Below are positions 35,290-45,122 of a stretch of DNA of 64,000 bases, one piece after another. Within the stretch, counting starts at the first letter, position 1, and every line of letters starts with the position of its first letter. The stretch covers positions 62,001 to 126,000 of the forward strand of contig JAGYXB010001403.1 of assembly GCA_022495005.1 (NCBI GenBank). The letters run 5' to 3'. The DNA is from Rhyacophila brunnea (Eukaryota > Arthropoda > Insecta > Trichoptera > Rhyacophilidae). Position numbers and translations under genes: made by a program. The notes under the pieces are model-generated. The model was not told the origin of the DNA. It did not search any database and worked only from the letters and a program-made list of their open reading frames with translations.

Positions 35290-35436
35290 TAATGAAAATA
35301 GTTTAGTTAGTAATAGAAGAGAAATTATCCCTAACACCCAGGCTTTGATAAAATCACATATATTGTGACCTCACCGGGTCTAACTTGGAGCCCCCGGATG
35401 AAAGACCACCGAATTACGCACTGGACTACGAGGGCC
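35290..35436 (-). mobile_element. tRNA-derived SINE, family 2, copy 3, cut at its head by a MITE
   Basis: On the minus strand the head GGCCCTCGTAGTCCAGTGCG starts at 35436. The TAGACCCGGTGAGGTCACAA block and the TGATTTTATCAAAGCCTGG tail follow. The MITE at 35437 begins exactly at the head's first base, and its TSD lies within the SINE head. Confidence 0.8.
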
Positions 35437-36011
35437 TAAGAATTGCAATACCGGTGTTTCAAAACCGGTGTTCCAGTATTTATCAATACCGGAATACCGG
35501 TTTTAAAATTCCAAAATACCGGAATTTTTGGTATTAAGGAAGCACAATCGTTCACGTTTTTGAAAATGAATTATAAGTTGTGTTGCTAAAATGCAAATAT
35601 ATTGACTGAATCCAACAGAGGTGAAAAAATAATAAAACAATATATTTCAAACATCCGTGACAAAAATGATCAATTATTATATTATTATTGATGACTGCAC
35701 AAACGTTGAATTTAAGAAGCTTTTTCTGTAACCGGACTTATTTGCACTTGATGATCTATTGAGAGCTTTAGTTAAAATTATCAATATATTCAAATTATTT
35801 GTAAAAAATCACTAGTTCTATAATTATGATGAATACATATTTTTTAATGTCAACATAATAAATGTAGGTATGTAGGTTTTTGTTCTAAAATAATATTTTT
35901 AAAAGATTTTAACAGCTATATTTATTGATAAGCACCTACTTCTGTTTTTTTAATGTTTAAGAAATATCGAAAAACCGGTATTGAAATTTTCATTCTGTAT
36001 TGCAATCCCTA
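35437..36011. mobile_element. hAT-like MITE, TAGGGATTGCAATACC family, copy 3
   Basis: The left end TAAGAATTGCAATACCGG and right end TGCAATCCCTA are inverted. The flanks CGAGGGCC (35429-35436) and CGCGGGCC (36012-36019) form an 8-bp TSD with one mismatch. It has the ATACCGGTATT sub-terminal blocks of the family and a shortened interior. Confidence 0.85.
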
Positions 36012-36019
36012 CGCGGGCC

Positions 36020-36895
36020 TCCGCTTCTGATAAGTTGTAGAAGTAGATATCGGAATGCCCCTTGATGTGGCCAACGTATATCAACTTTATAGGTTATAGC
36101 TTCAACTTGTCTGAGTGTTGTTGCTATAAATGCTTACAAACCTACAAACTTATCTGAAGAATGGGATGGGGGAGCTACTGTCGAAAACTACCCAATCAAG
36201 ATTCGTAACTGGACAAAATCTGACATTCGAATGACATTTTCAAAATGGTGTCCTATGGTAGTTCGTAGTTCCATTTTTGGCCGTTTTACAGATAATTTTG
36301 TAGGTCTGTACATCTCTTTTCCATATAACACTTGCAAGTACGTACAAACTTTTACAGAAGGTAGAGCAAAATCAGTGGTTTAAGCTCATTTACGAGTTTT
36401 CCGACACATACCTAACGTGACCATTTATTTTTTAACCCAAACCGGGACACCTAAAAAAAGGTAGGTAGGTACCTACTTATCCGTTTTGGAAGCCTCGCAC
36501 TTACAATACTTCATACAATACAAATTGACAAGATAGTAATGTTCTCATTTCCCCCATATTTTCCCCACATATTTTTTCATTTTCCATATTATTTTATTTA
36601 AATCCTTTCCTCGCGGACGGTACACCTGTTGTACACTAATCAGTTGGCCATTTGATATAATTAGCATGTTATTTAAATGTGGTAATTAAATAGCCGCCTA
36701 AAAACGGGACGTCTGGTCACATTACACATACCTATAATGTAATAATTTGTTACTACATATTATTATGCTTTGCTATAAATTGTGGGTTATCCGTGCGTAA
36801 TTTCATGTAGGTAACCTTAGATTCCTTGGTCAAATATTAAAAAAAAAAACATCACGAATTAACAAATTTTACTAACTATTATATTTTTCTTACAG
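36020..36895. other. No gene; likely intron ahead of the candidate micro-exon
   Basis: No repeats or open frames are supported. It ends in TTTACTAACTATTATATTTT followed by TCTTACAG, which provides a canonical branch point, polypyrimidine tract and acceptor for 36896. Confidence 0.4.
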
Positions 36896-36940
36896 ATCGC
36901 ACCGTCTCGCAGACTAGCATCAAATCGCAGTCCCCCCAAG
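36896..36940 (+). CDS. Candidate 45-bp micro-exon of a host gene
   Basis: The acceptor is strong: TACTAAC branch point at 36870-36876, a T-rich tract, then CAG at 36893-36895. The exon is GC-richer than its flanks, 45 bp (15 codons) long, and ends AAG followed by GTTCGTAAT, a donor that matches consensus at most positions but not +3 and +4. Two frames are open. One reads IAPSRRLASNRSPPK. Another reads RTVSQTSIKSQSPQ and, if not spliced, meets a TAA two codons later, so a terminal exon is the alternative. I recognise no protein. The LTR element starts at 36965, 24 bp past the donor. Confidence 0.45.
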
Positions 36941-36964
36941 GTTCGTAATTTGCTAATATAATTG

Positions 36965-37850
36965 TGATACCTCCACGTTTCTACGGGCATGGAGGACCCC
37001 TTAATAGTAAATCACGAGCGAAGATATGGATGCCACATTCATGTTTCTCATATCCCGCCAAAATCCTTCCATCGCCGTTTTATGCATAAAATGCTCTTTA
37101 GTAATCAACTATAAATGTTGCTTCTTTTGGGCTCAATTCTTAGAAATCTCTGTAACTTTCAGTCTGCCTGCCAAAAAGGTAGCTTGGACGACCCTTACGG
37201 TAAAACCCAGGCAAAAGCCAAACATTCGCCGCATGCAAGAATGATAGAGAGGGGTGGTCGTTCAGGGGTAGATTGAAAGAGACAGCGATAAAGCTCAAAA
37301 GAAGGAGAGCTAGCCGCAACACGGCAGGTAGAAAGTTAGTTAGCGTAAGACTCCCAAACGCGACAGGCTGTGTGCCCTGTGGAAGCTTAATTTTTAATTG
37401 ACAGCCTAGGCGCCCGTTTTTAATAAATTTAGGGCTGTTAAAAATTTATAAAGTGTGAGATTGTTAATGTGTAGTAATATTGTATATTGTGTTGTGTAAT
37501 TTTTTTCGTGAACCTAACTAATTAGGTAATAAAACTTTCGGCAACGATTGGTGCTACGAACAACGTGCGTTCATCATTTTTCCATCCCGTCAATCCTGCA
37601 TTTACCCCCAACTGTCAAGACCTACCGTGCACTGAACGTGCTCTACCGGACTAAAAACCAGCTACTATTGACCGCCTTGAACTATTCTGAGCTAGTCGAA
37701 GGGTGGAAGCTGGTCGTGTGTCTCCCGCGTTCTGCCGACGGCACGCTACGAGGGCCTCATTGACGCCCGGTTGACCGGCGAGTCGAGCTCTGAGGTCGGA
37801 TCGGCCGTGCGGCCCCGACTCCCCTCCCTACCCGGACTTCCGGGGTGTCA
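36965..37850 (+). repeat. 5' LTR
   Basis: It is 886 bp, TG...CA bounded. A TATA-like ATTTATAAAG lies near 37443 and an AATAAA polyadenylation signal at 37528-37533, consistent with U3-R-U5 order. It differs from the 3' LTR by one visible substitution (near 37323) and an 11-bp length difference near 37480. Short frames inside it are repeated in the 3' LTR and are not genes. Confidence 0.92.
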
Positions 37851-37854
37851 AGCT

Positions 37855-37871
37855 TGGCGCCCAACGTGGAC
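37855..37871 (+). promoter_or_regulatory. Primer-binding site of the LTR element
   Basis: TGGCGCCCAACGTGGAC starts four bases after the 5' LTR. TGG at the start complements the CCA end of a tRNA, as expected for minus-strand DNA priming. I cannot name the tRNA with confidence. Confidence 0.7.
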
Positions 37872-38069
37872 CTGTGACAGTACCTGTCATTTTGACAAGT
37901 ACGTGTCAGAAATAGGGCAGTGAAGAACCGAAGGAGCTTCACCGAACCGATATCCTGAAATGAAGAGTCAGTGCTAAATTTAGTGTGCTTAAAGCGTTTG
38001 ACAGTTGACGTGGACAGTGACATTTTGACATTTGTGACAGTGGGAGGACGGTTGTTGTGGTTGACGACT

Positions 38070-38267
38070 GTAATTTTGACGTTGGTGGTGTTGTGATAGT
38101 CCGCCATCTTGGGACGGCTGAGTCTGTTGACATCCGCCATCTTGGATCGGCTGTGAAGGTTGTCAACTGTCACTTTGACGTTTGTCGTGTTGTGATAGTC
38201 CGCCATCTTGAAACAGCTGAGTCTGTTGACATCCGCCATTTTGAATCAGCTGTGAGTGTTGCCATTT
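38070..38267 (+). repeat. 99-bp tandem duplication with phased CCGCCATNTTG motifs
   Basis: Two 99-bp units (38070-38168 and 38169-38267) are themselves made of 33-bp sub-repeats. CCGCCATCTTG or CCGCCATTTTG occurs at 38101, 38134, 38200 and 38233, spaced 33, 66 and 33 bp. This motif matches the consensus of the YY1/Pleiohomeotic zinc-finger proteins in its extended form. It lies in the leader just downstream of the primer-binding site, where YY1-type proteins control several retroelements. The regulatory role is inference. Confidence 0.75.
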
Positions 38268-38433
38268 GTTACTTTTGACAGCTGTCATCTGTCAGTTTGA
38301 CAGTAAGACATTTTTTTCTCGAGTTTATATTTTTCTGTTGATTTTGCAATACGAACAATTGCCAGTGCGTGCAAATAAGGATCAATGACACTAATAATAA
38401 ATTTTAAATACTAAATTTATTTTTAACTATACG

Positions 38434-38700
38434 ATGGATAACTGCGATACGGACTTGATGGAAGTTATTGAGTGTACCGTGCAGTGTATCTGCGAGAAGA
38501 CGGCGCGGACCAGGAGGGATGCCGGCTACGAAATGTCCGTGGAGAGGCGTGGTACGCCAGCGCGGCGCGGACGACGCGGTAACAGACCGCCACACAGCCG
38601 GTTAGCGCCTATAAAGCTCTAACTGGAGAAGATGACGAGGAAGGAGACCCCCTACGGAGGAACGACCAGGCCAATATAAAACTTTTATTTTAATTCATAT
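38434..38700 (+). pseudogene. Short frame in the LTR element leader, possible gag remnant
   Basis: A 62-codon frame (38434-38622) starts MDNCDTDLMEVIECTVQCIC and turns arginine-rich. An overlapping frame in another register continues with an acidic stretch (GEDDEEGD) to about 38690. The switch suggests a small indel in a former protein, possibly the start of gag, but there is no capsid or zinc-knuckle motif. It could also be a short independent product or chance. Confidence 0.3.
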
Positions 38701-39189
38701 TTCATATTGTTGTTTATTTTCGTATTGTAATGTTTGTGTATTGTTATCATTGCAGTGTATGTCTTATTGATGTGTCATTTTGTTGTTAGACCTACAATTT
38801 AACTACAGTATATGCCGCAGTTTGGTACTGCATTAACCTATGTTGTCGAACACGACGGAATAAAATAGAATAATTAAATATTAATGACCTTATTCACTCA
38901 ATTAAGATGAGATGAAAAATGTTGAAAATGAATCTTAATTCTCATTTATAAATCTACCTTGGCCAGGTTGATGACTCTGTATTGCGTATTTAGTACGGAG
39001 ATTAGTGTACTAAGTATGATAACCATGAATACTTATTTTAAATTTTGTTTTGTAAGCACATTTTGTTAATTGTATCCCTTGAATTTTGCCTAGGTTAATT
39101 TACTTAATGACGACTCATGTATGAGCGTGTGACGAGAAGTAATAACGGTCGTTAGCGAGGAGCGTTTGTTAAGGAGGAATGGAGGTATT

Positions 39190-40475
39190 GGGATGAACTG
39201 CCGTGGACCGACGGAATAGGTTTTAGCTACGCGCATCTTCTTACGGGGCGGTTGACTAGATGATGGCGCCGTCGGCTGGTTGGTTGACTCGTTGAGGTAG
39301 GACCATGCCTCTCGATCGGGGATTGATCGAGGAGGCATCTGTCGTCTCTCTGTCAGGATTAAGGCGAGCCCATGAATGTAGTGACATTGAGCACGAGTGC
39401 CAGTGTGCGCAATAGAGTAGCGAGGCGGAGGGTGTCGGTGTGTAACGAATCTGTTCGCGCCAGGTACGCCATAATTGTGTTTGTATTTTATTTGTATTTT
39501 CTTTGTGTCACGAGTCAACAGTCGATCGCGGCCGGATATTCTAGTAATGGATGGTGTGTCCCCCACAACTATCCCGTGAGTTGGTGTCGTGTGATGGGGA
39601 CAGATTTTTGAGGTCTAACGGACGTGAATTCGCAGCATCTCTGTGATAACTTAGCGCGCGTGGTAGATAACGATATGCCTTCAGCCGTGTCAGAAAGGAC
39701 GCATGTATGTACGCATGTAGATACAGGTGATGAAAATAGGGTACGATTTTTAGTGTGCGCATTCGTTAGGTAGGAATAGTTGTGTTAGGATGAACTGCCA
39801 CGGGTCGACGAGATGAGTCTTAGCTACGCGCCTCATCTTGCGAGAGCCCACTGTGGAAGTAACCTGCATCTAGGTAATGGTACCGATCGTGAGCGGGAGA
39901 CTTGACGTGTCGTGTGTGTTGAGAGGAAGCCTAGATCGCGAAGTGTAGTGCCGGCCGAGTGATTCCGCCGTGCATGAATGGGTAGCGAGGCGAAGCTAAA
40001 TTTGTTTTTTTTTATTGTGGCACCTTGGTTTTGTCTTCTGTCGGGAGTGATTGACTGAGAGGCGCCGTTCGTCACTCCGGCGAGTGTGTGGGAGGCCGGC
40101 TCGTACGCCTTCGGTAAGACCCTCTCACCCTTGTGTGAGAGTCCGTTGGTAAACCCCTGTCGGCACAGACCCTCTCACCACCGCAGGGGCCGTTTTTCGA
40201 CTCTTCGTCAAGATACGACTGGCGGAGGGCGGTATTGAGGTGTATTTTTATTATGTGTTGAGGGTCCCTTATCGATCGGTGGCCGGATATTCTAGTAATT
40301 CGATATGCAGGGTCGGAATGCCACAACCCTCTCGTGAATTGTATGTCGCTAAGTGAGGATGAATCTTTAAGGGCTAGCGGACGTGAATCCGAAGCATTGC
40401 TGTGATTACTTAGCGAACGTAGTAGATAACAATGGGCTTTCAGCCATGTCAGAAAGGGCGACACTTCAGCATTCG
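39190..40475 (+). repeat. Degenerate internal repeats of the LTR element
   Basis: The block from CGGCCGGATATTCTAGTAAT at about 39530 to TCAGAAAGG near 39696 recurs at about 40282-40466. The block GGATGAACTGCC followed by TTAGCTACGCGC at about 39192 recurs at about 39789. A third motif (GTAGCGAGGCG) occurs at 39416 and 39986. The same order in both sets implies an old duplication of about 600-750 bp. Minus-strand open frames here (39090-39566, 40072-40542) follow from composition and share the repeat, so I do not call them genes. Confidence 0.65.
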
Positions 40476-42210
40476 CTCGCTTAGCCGCGAGGCAGAATGG
40501 CGTCGTTGTGTCTACCCGAATTACCAGAAAATCTAATTCCATTTTAATTTTTTTTTTTAATTAGTAGTGGGGGGGTGAAGTAGCGAAAAAGTGCAGTAGT
40601 GTAGTGTTGAAGTAGGCGATGAGGATAGGCCCTCAGAGGAGCTAAAACGGGCGATGCTCCACCATCTACTCTTTCGAAGAAGAGTGGATACGGGTGGTGT
40701 GAAATCTACCCTTATAGTTAGAAATTCAAGGTATTTATATAAAGGTGCAAGGGGAGGCCTTCACCGAGAAGGATATAAATCGAGGAGGTTTCAGACCACG
40801 GAAATCGGTGGGGATAGCCACCGTAGACGTACGCGACCTAAAACGGTGCGTAGAAATAAACAGGTAGAAATTAAAATAGCACGGACTGCCGCCATACGAG
40901 TCGAAAACGTCGTTGACGCAATCGCTCGCAACCTAGCGATGTGGGTACTTCAGTTACCCGCCTTCTTCTTGCGGTTCGAAACGTAGGTAGGAAGCTTGCA
41001 TCAGGGTCACCTCATGGCGGAGGGACGGGTTTTTAAGGTTTTATACTTTGTTTATTGATTGTAATTGTGGTTTTCATCCTAGTTATGTCTTGAATTTCTG
41101 TTGTGATTTAAAAATATGTTGTTACTAGCGTAGTGAGGCAGGAATGATAGAGTTCTACCCAGAAGTCGATTGCTGTTAAATTGTCTTCTTTTTCTTTTAT
41201 TGTAATGTGTAATAGATGTTGCTTTGTGATTATGCCTGTCAAAACATAATTTCTCGCAAATGTAGCGTCACCGAGTAAGAATACCGGTGTGCGTAATTGG
41301 TAGCGAACTGAAGGTGATGAGCCTGTAACGATGTCGTTCATGCCAGATTCCACCTTGTAAGATTGTGCTTTGTTTTGTAACCGCTACTTAGGTGACAGGA
41401 TAAACTGAGGCTGGTTATCACTGTCCACCGCGGGGGCGCTGCAGCGAGGTATACTCTGCTGGTGGTTGAACGATGGGGGGCGATGTTCACGCTCTGAGCA
41501 TGTGGGCGAGGGATCGACCACGCAAAGGTCTGTCTGAACCACTCGCCTCAGCTAGGGGCGTCCGTCGACCCTCCCTCGGGATATGAACGGTGGGGGATAG
41601 TCTCGTTGGTAAACCCAAAGTAACGGTAAACGGTTGGGTGTTGCGACCAAATGGCGAGGACCCAGAATAACCGTGTGTGAGTGCTGCTTAGTGCTTGTTT
41701 ATAACCATGAAAGTTGTAAGCTTAAAATAGAAGTCGCGAATGTAGCTGCGTCATGGAGACTCGTGACGTGTGCGAAAGGTAGCGAAAGGCATTGTTTAAA
41801 AAAAAAAAAAAATTTTGTAATGGAAAAGGGTCGTTATTAATAAGATTAATTAATAAGCTCTTCAAGCAGGATACGGAGGCGGACAATGACGTCCGGTCTT
41901 GTAATGTAAATTCCTTATAGATACGAATTATATTTCATGTCTGAAAAAAAAAACTATGTGAACTTAGGTTGCTCATGGCGACGCCCCGATGCCTTTCTTG
42001 AATTGTAATGAATTACTTGCGAGAATATAATTTTAAACTGACCCTAAGAAGGGCCCGTTATATGTAAACTTATTGAGTTTGGTCATGTCACCGTCAATAA
42101 AGTAAATGGGGCAAGGAGCACACCGCTGTGTTGCGGTAATACGAGCGAGGATGGAGGGACGATGGCGGGAAACAGAATGGGCACTTCGCTCGAATCTGAA
42201 TGGGGCCGCT
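40476..42210. other. 3' part of the LTR element interior, no gene
   Basis: No protein domain is present. A 110-codon plus-strand frame (40654-40986) is arginine-rich and unrecognised. The stretch before the 3' LTR (AATGGGGCCGCT) is a poor polypurine tract. Confidence 0.5.
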
Positions 42211-43107
42211 TGATACCTCCACGTTTCTACGGGCATGGAGGACCCCTTAATAGTAAATCACGAGCGAAGATATGGATGCCACATTCATGTTTCTCATATC
42301 CCGCCAAAATCCTTCCATCGCCGTTTTATGCATAAAATGCTCTTTAGTAATCAACTATAAATGTTGCTTCTTTTGGGCTCAATTCTTAGAAATCTCTGTA
42401 ACTTTCAGTCTGCCTGCCAAAAAGGTAGCTTGGACGACCCTTACGGTAAAACCCAGGCAAAAGCCAAACATTCGCCGCATGCAAGAATGATAGAGAGGGG
42501 TGGTCGTTCAGGGGTAGATTGAAAGAGACAGCGATAAAGCTCAAAAGAAGGAGAGCTAGCCGCAACACTGCAGGTAGAAAGTTAGTTAGCGTAAGACTCC
42601 CAAACGCGACAGGCTGTGTGCCCTGTGGAAGCTTAATTTTTAATTGACAGCCTAGGCGCCCGTTTTTAATAAATTTAGGGCTGTTAAAAATTTATAAAGT
42701 GTGAGATTGTTAATGTGTAGTAATATTGTGTCGTGTATGTAATGTGTGTTGTGTAATTTTTTTCGTGAACCTAACTAATTAGGTAATAAAACTTTCGGCA
42801 ACGATTGGTGCTACGAACAACGTGCGTTCATCATTTTTCCATCCCGTCAATCCTGCATTTACCCCCAACTGTCAAGACCTACCGTGCACTGAACGTGCTC
42901 TACCGGACTAAAAACCAGCTACTATTGACCGCCTTGAACTATTCTGAGCTAGTCGAAGGGTGGAAGCTGGTCGTGTGTCTCCCGCGTTCTGCCGACGGCA
43001 CGCTACGAGGGCCTCATTGACGCCCGGTTGACCGGCGAGTCGAGCTCTGAGGTCGGATCGGCCGTGCGGCCCCGACTCCCCTCCCTACCCGGACTTCCGG
43101 GGTGTCA
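42211..43107 (+). repeat. 3' LTR
   Basis: It is 897 bp and matches the 5' LTR almost base for base. An extra 11 bp in a TGT-rich run near 42728-42750 accounts for the length difference. ATTG follows directly as the downstream TSD. Confidence 0.92.
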
Positions 43108-43111
43108 ATTG

Positions 43112-43499
43112 ACTAATTTAAAACTCCTAGGATCCTATTATCGGATAGGTTTCCAATATCGGATAACAAGTTTTTGGATCAGGCATGTACCGTGAACACA
43201 AGGAAATCACGTAATTCACTGAAGGATTACATTCCTAATATCTGATCTGATATTAGTGTACCTGTGAACACATACAGTTAATTCTGACTTGTCTAATAAA
43301 TTAATACAATAAAGTAGGTAAAAACTTTATCACCTACCTATTAAGTCAAGGATTACAACAAAAAACATAACAAACCAAATTATGAACTGTTTGTAAAATA
43401 CCCCTACATTATCACTAATGATACAATCAATAGGCGTATAAATCGACAAAAGTGTAATAATGAATCATTAGGAAATGATCAATGGTGTATCCTCCACGT
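43112..43499. other. AT-rich spacer with no recognised gene
   Basis: Continuation of the sequence interrupted by the LTR element at 36960. No coding signal or paired termini are seen. Confidence 0.35.
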
Positions 43500-44454
43500 C
43501 AGTGGTTCCCAAAGTTCACTGGGCTCCGACCCATCTAACAAAAATTTCCAATCTTGGGACCCACCTCTTAGCTGTCTTAGAAAAAAGAGGGCATACATAT
43601 TGGTAATGCTCAGATTCCCTAGTGGCGAGTCGTGGAACTACTTAATGCTGTCTATTTGTTCTAATTGAAATTAAAAAAATATTTTTTTATAAGTGTTGCC
43701 AATATGAATGAAAGACTGTTGAAATAAGAAACACAACTTAAATAAAAAAAAAATATTACTTAAATACCTACACCTGCAAGGTTTTTTTACAAAGTAATTT
43801 CAATGGGAAGGATGTATTTGTATCTTATTTTTCTTCATTACAGTTTTAGCATTAACTTCAACTTTAGTTACTTTTAATCGCAGTGAGTTTGATATATCCA
43901 ATTTATTTCGGTATTTAGTTTTAATGTTAACCATAGTCGAAAATCCGACTTCACATAGATATGAGGTAGTAAAGAGGAGGAGGACTTTCATAGCTTCATC
44001 GACCAGGCAAGGATAATTATCAGCGACTGAGAGACAGAATTTCGTTTGAAACTATTTTTCAGTGACGTATCTTCTGATAAATCAATGAGTTCTTCACTTG
44101 CTTTTGTTGACATACTAGTTGGTAAGTCGTCTTGAAATGGGTTACAAATCCAACGCAACGAATCAAACTTTTTCATCTCTTCCTCAAAATAGTCGTCAAA
44201 GTTATTTATCAACAGTGATAAATGACTGGAAATTTCAGACAGTACGTTCATCTTAGGCTGCACTTGGTTTTCAATAATAAAAGTTTCAAGTGTTTCAAAA
44301 CTACTAATTTTTAGGAATTACAAATAACTGAATGAAATATCAAATTTATCACTTCCTATTTTTTTTTTAAATTCATGTATACAGTGGCGAGGGCCCACTC
44401 AATATTCGCTCGCGACCCACTGATGGGTCGCGACCCACAGCTTGGGAAACCATG
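43500..44454 (-). mobile_element. Deleted hAT transposon, ZBED5-like
   Basis: The ends CAGTGGTTCCCAAA and TTGGGAAACCATG are inverted, the last with a worn CTG. The flanks CTCCACGT and CTCCATGC match at six of eight bases, an eroded TSD. Sub-terminal GACCCA blocks are present near both ends. The minus strand retains the carboxyl part of a transposase. Confidence 0.8.
43800..44263 (-). pseudogene. ZBED5-type hAT transposase carboxyl end, frameshifted
   Basis: The upstream frame (43988-44263) includes WICNPFQDD and IDLSEDTSLKNSFK. The downstream frame (43800-43991) has LLLFTTSYLCEVGFSTM and NIKTKYRNKLD, ending HPSH before the stop. These are the conserved blocks of the hAT dimerisation region found in ZBED5 and FAM200 proteins and related insect transposases. 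The two frames join by a small indel near 44030. The amino-terminal BED finger and most of the RNase-H-like catalytic core are gone. It resembles, but is not the same family as, the remnant at 17758-17960. Confidence 0.85.
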
Positions 44455-44457
44455 CTC

Positions 44458-44601
44458 CATGCAACTTTGCAATTGTACACAGTGACATGATTTGTGTATA
44501 ATAGGCACTGCGTATTAGTGTATTAGTAAATGCCAGGCGCCTGATTGGCTGATTTCATTAAATAATTCAAAAAAATGTATTCCAAATTGCAAAGTTACAT
44601 G
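44458..44601. mobile_element. 144-bp MITE with CATGCAACTTTGCAATT termini
   Basis: CATGCAACTTTGCAATT at 44458 is mirrored by AATTGCAAAGTTACATG at 44585-44601. The left tip overlaps the TSD of the adjoining hAT element, suggesting that the hAT landed in this MITE's end. Confidence 0.6.
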
Positions 44602-44725
44602 AAGGGTAGTTTAATACTACATTCAATATGTGTAAATCGTCAATACTGGGAAAAATGGTAACGTATTGGGAATTTAATGGAGTTAACTAATGAGATATAT
44701 CAATAATATCAGTCTTTAAGAAAGT

Positions 44726-44790
44726 TGCCTGAAGATGCAGAAAGGTGAAACCCGGGTCCCAAAAAATTACTCAAATGGAATAGTAAAAAA
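44726..44790 (+). repeat. Hairpin-bearing repeat, CTGAAGATG...GAAAC type, copy 1
   Basis: The segment TTGCCTGAAGATGCAGAAAG, then GTGAAACCCGGGTC, then A-rich sequence and CAAATGGAATAG, is shared in reverse with 51314-51356, 60829-60885 and 62483-62545. The consensus CTGAAGATGCCGAAAGGCG can fold as a GNRA-capped stem followed by GAAAC, like the core of hammerhead-type motifs linked with Penelope-like elements. The match is imperfect. Confidence 0.5.
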
Positions 44791-44874
44791 CTTGAATCCA
44801 TTAGAATTTAAATTCAAATTCCATCAAGTACTCACGGTCGACAGTATTCATATTATGAAATATTTGTCTAATAC

Positions 44875-45122
44875 AATTGGACGTATTTCTGCGAACACCA
44901 CACGTGTGTAATTCTGAAAAAAATCATTACACATTTGACTCTAGATTGATTTAAAATTATTAATTATAACAATTATTTAATTTTATTATCCAATAAGTAT
45001 CCCATCGGATGTTTAAATTAAATAATCACACATCATATTTTTTAAATCAATTGTCTCTCAAATATTTAATTTTCTGTGTTATACGTGTGAGTTGGATCTT
45101 GTTTGCAGAAATACGTCCAATT
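44875..45122. mobile_element. 248-bp MITE with AATTGGACGTATTTCTGC termini
   Basis: AATTGGACGTATTTCTGC at the left is mirrored by GCAGAAATACGTCCAATT at the right. ACACGTGTG-type sequences follow inside on both sides. No clear TSD and no coding capacity. Confidence 0.75.

Larger units (their letters stand above)
36965..43107 (+). mobile_element. Young LTR retrotransposon lacking gag-pol (LARD-like)
   Basis: Two nearly identical LTRs (36965-37850 and 42211-43107) begin TGATACC and end GGTGTCA. A perfect 4-bp TSD, ATTG, flanks the whole (36961-36964 and 43108-43111), as gypsy-type integrases produce. A primer-binding site follows the 5' LTR. The 4.36-kb interior has no protease, reverse transcriptase, RNase H or integrase in any frame. 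It is GC-richer than the window and built from degenerate internal repeats. It fits a large retrotransposon derivative mobilised by a partner elsewhere. LTR similarity implies recent insertion. Superfamily assignment to gypsy rests only on TSD length. Confidence 0.9.

Noticed and set aside
37757..38239. 160-codon minus-strand frame with repeated KMAD units
   Set aside because: The repetition comes from the 99-bp tandem repeat, whose length is a multiple of three, so a frame stays open automatically.
39090..40542. Minus-strand frames of 158 and 156 codons in the LTR element
   Set aside because: Low-complexity, basic and serine-rich composition, antisense to the element, no domain; explained by GC-richer repeated DNA.
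37026..43020. Pairs of identical open frames in the two LTRs (for example 37026-37244 and 42272-42490)
   Set aside because: They are duplicated only because the LTRs are duplicates, overlap other frames on both strands, and have no recognisable domain.
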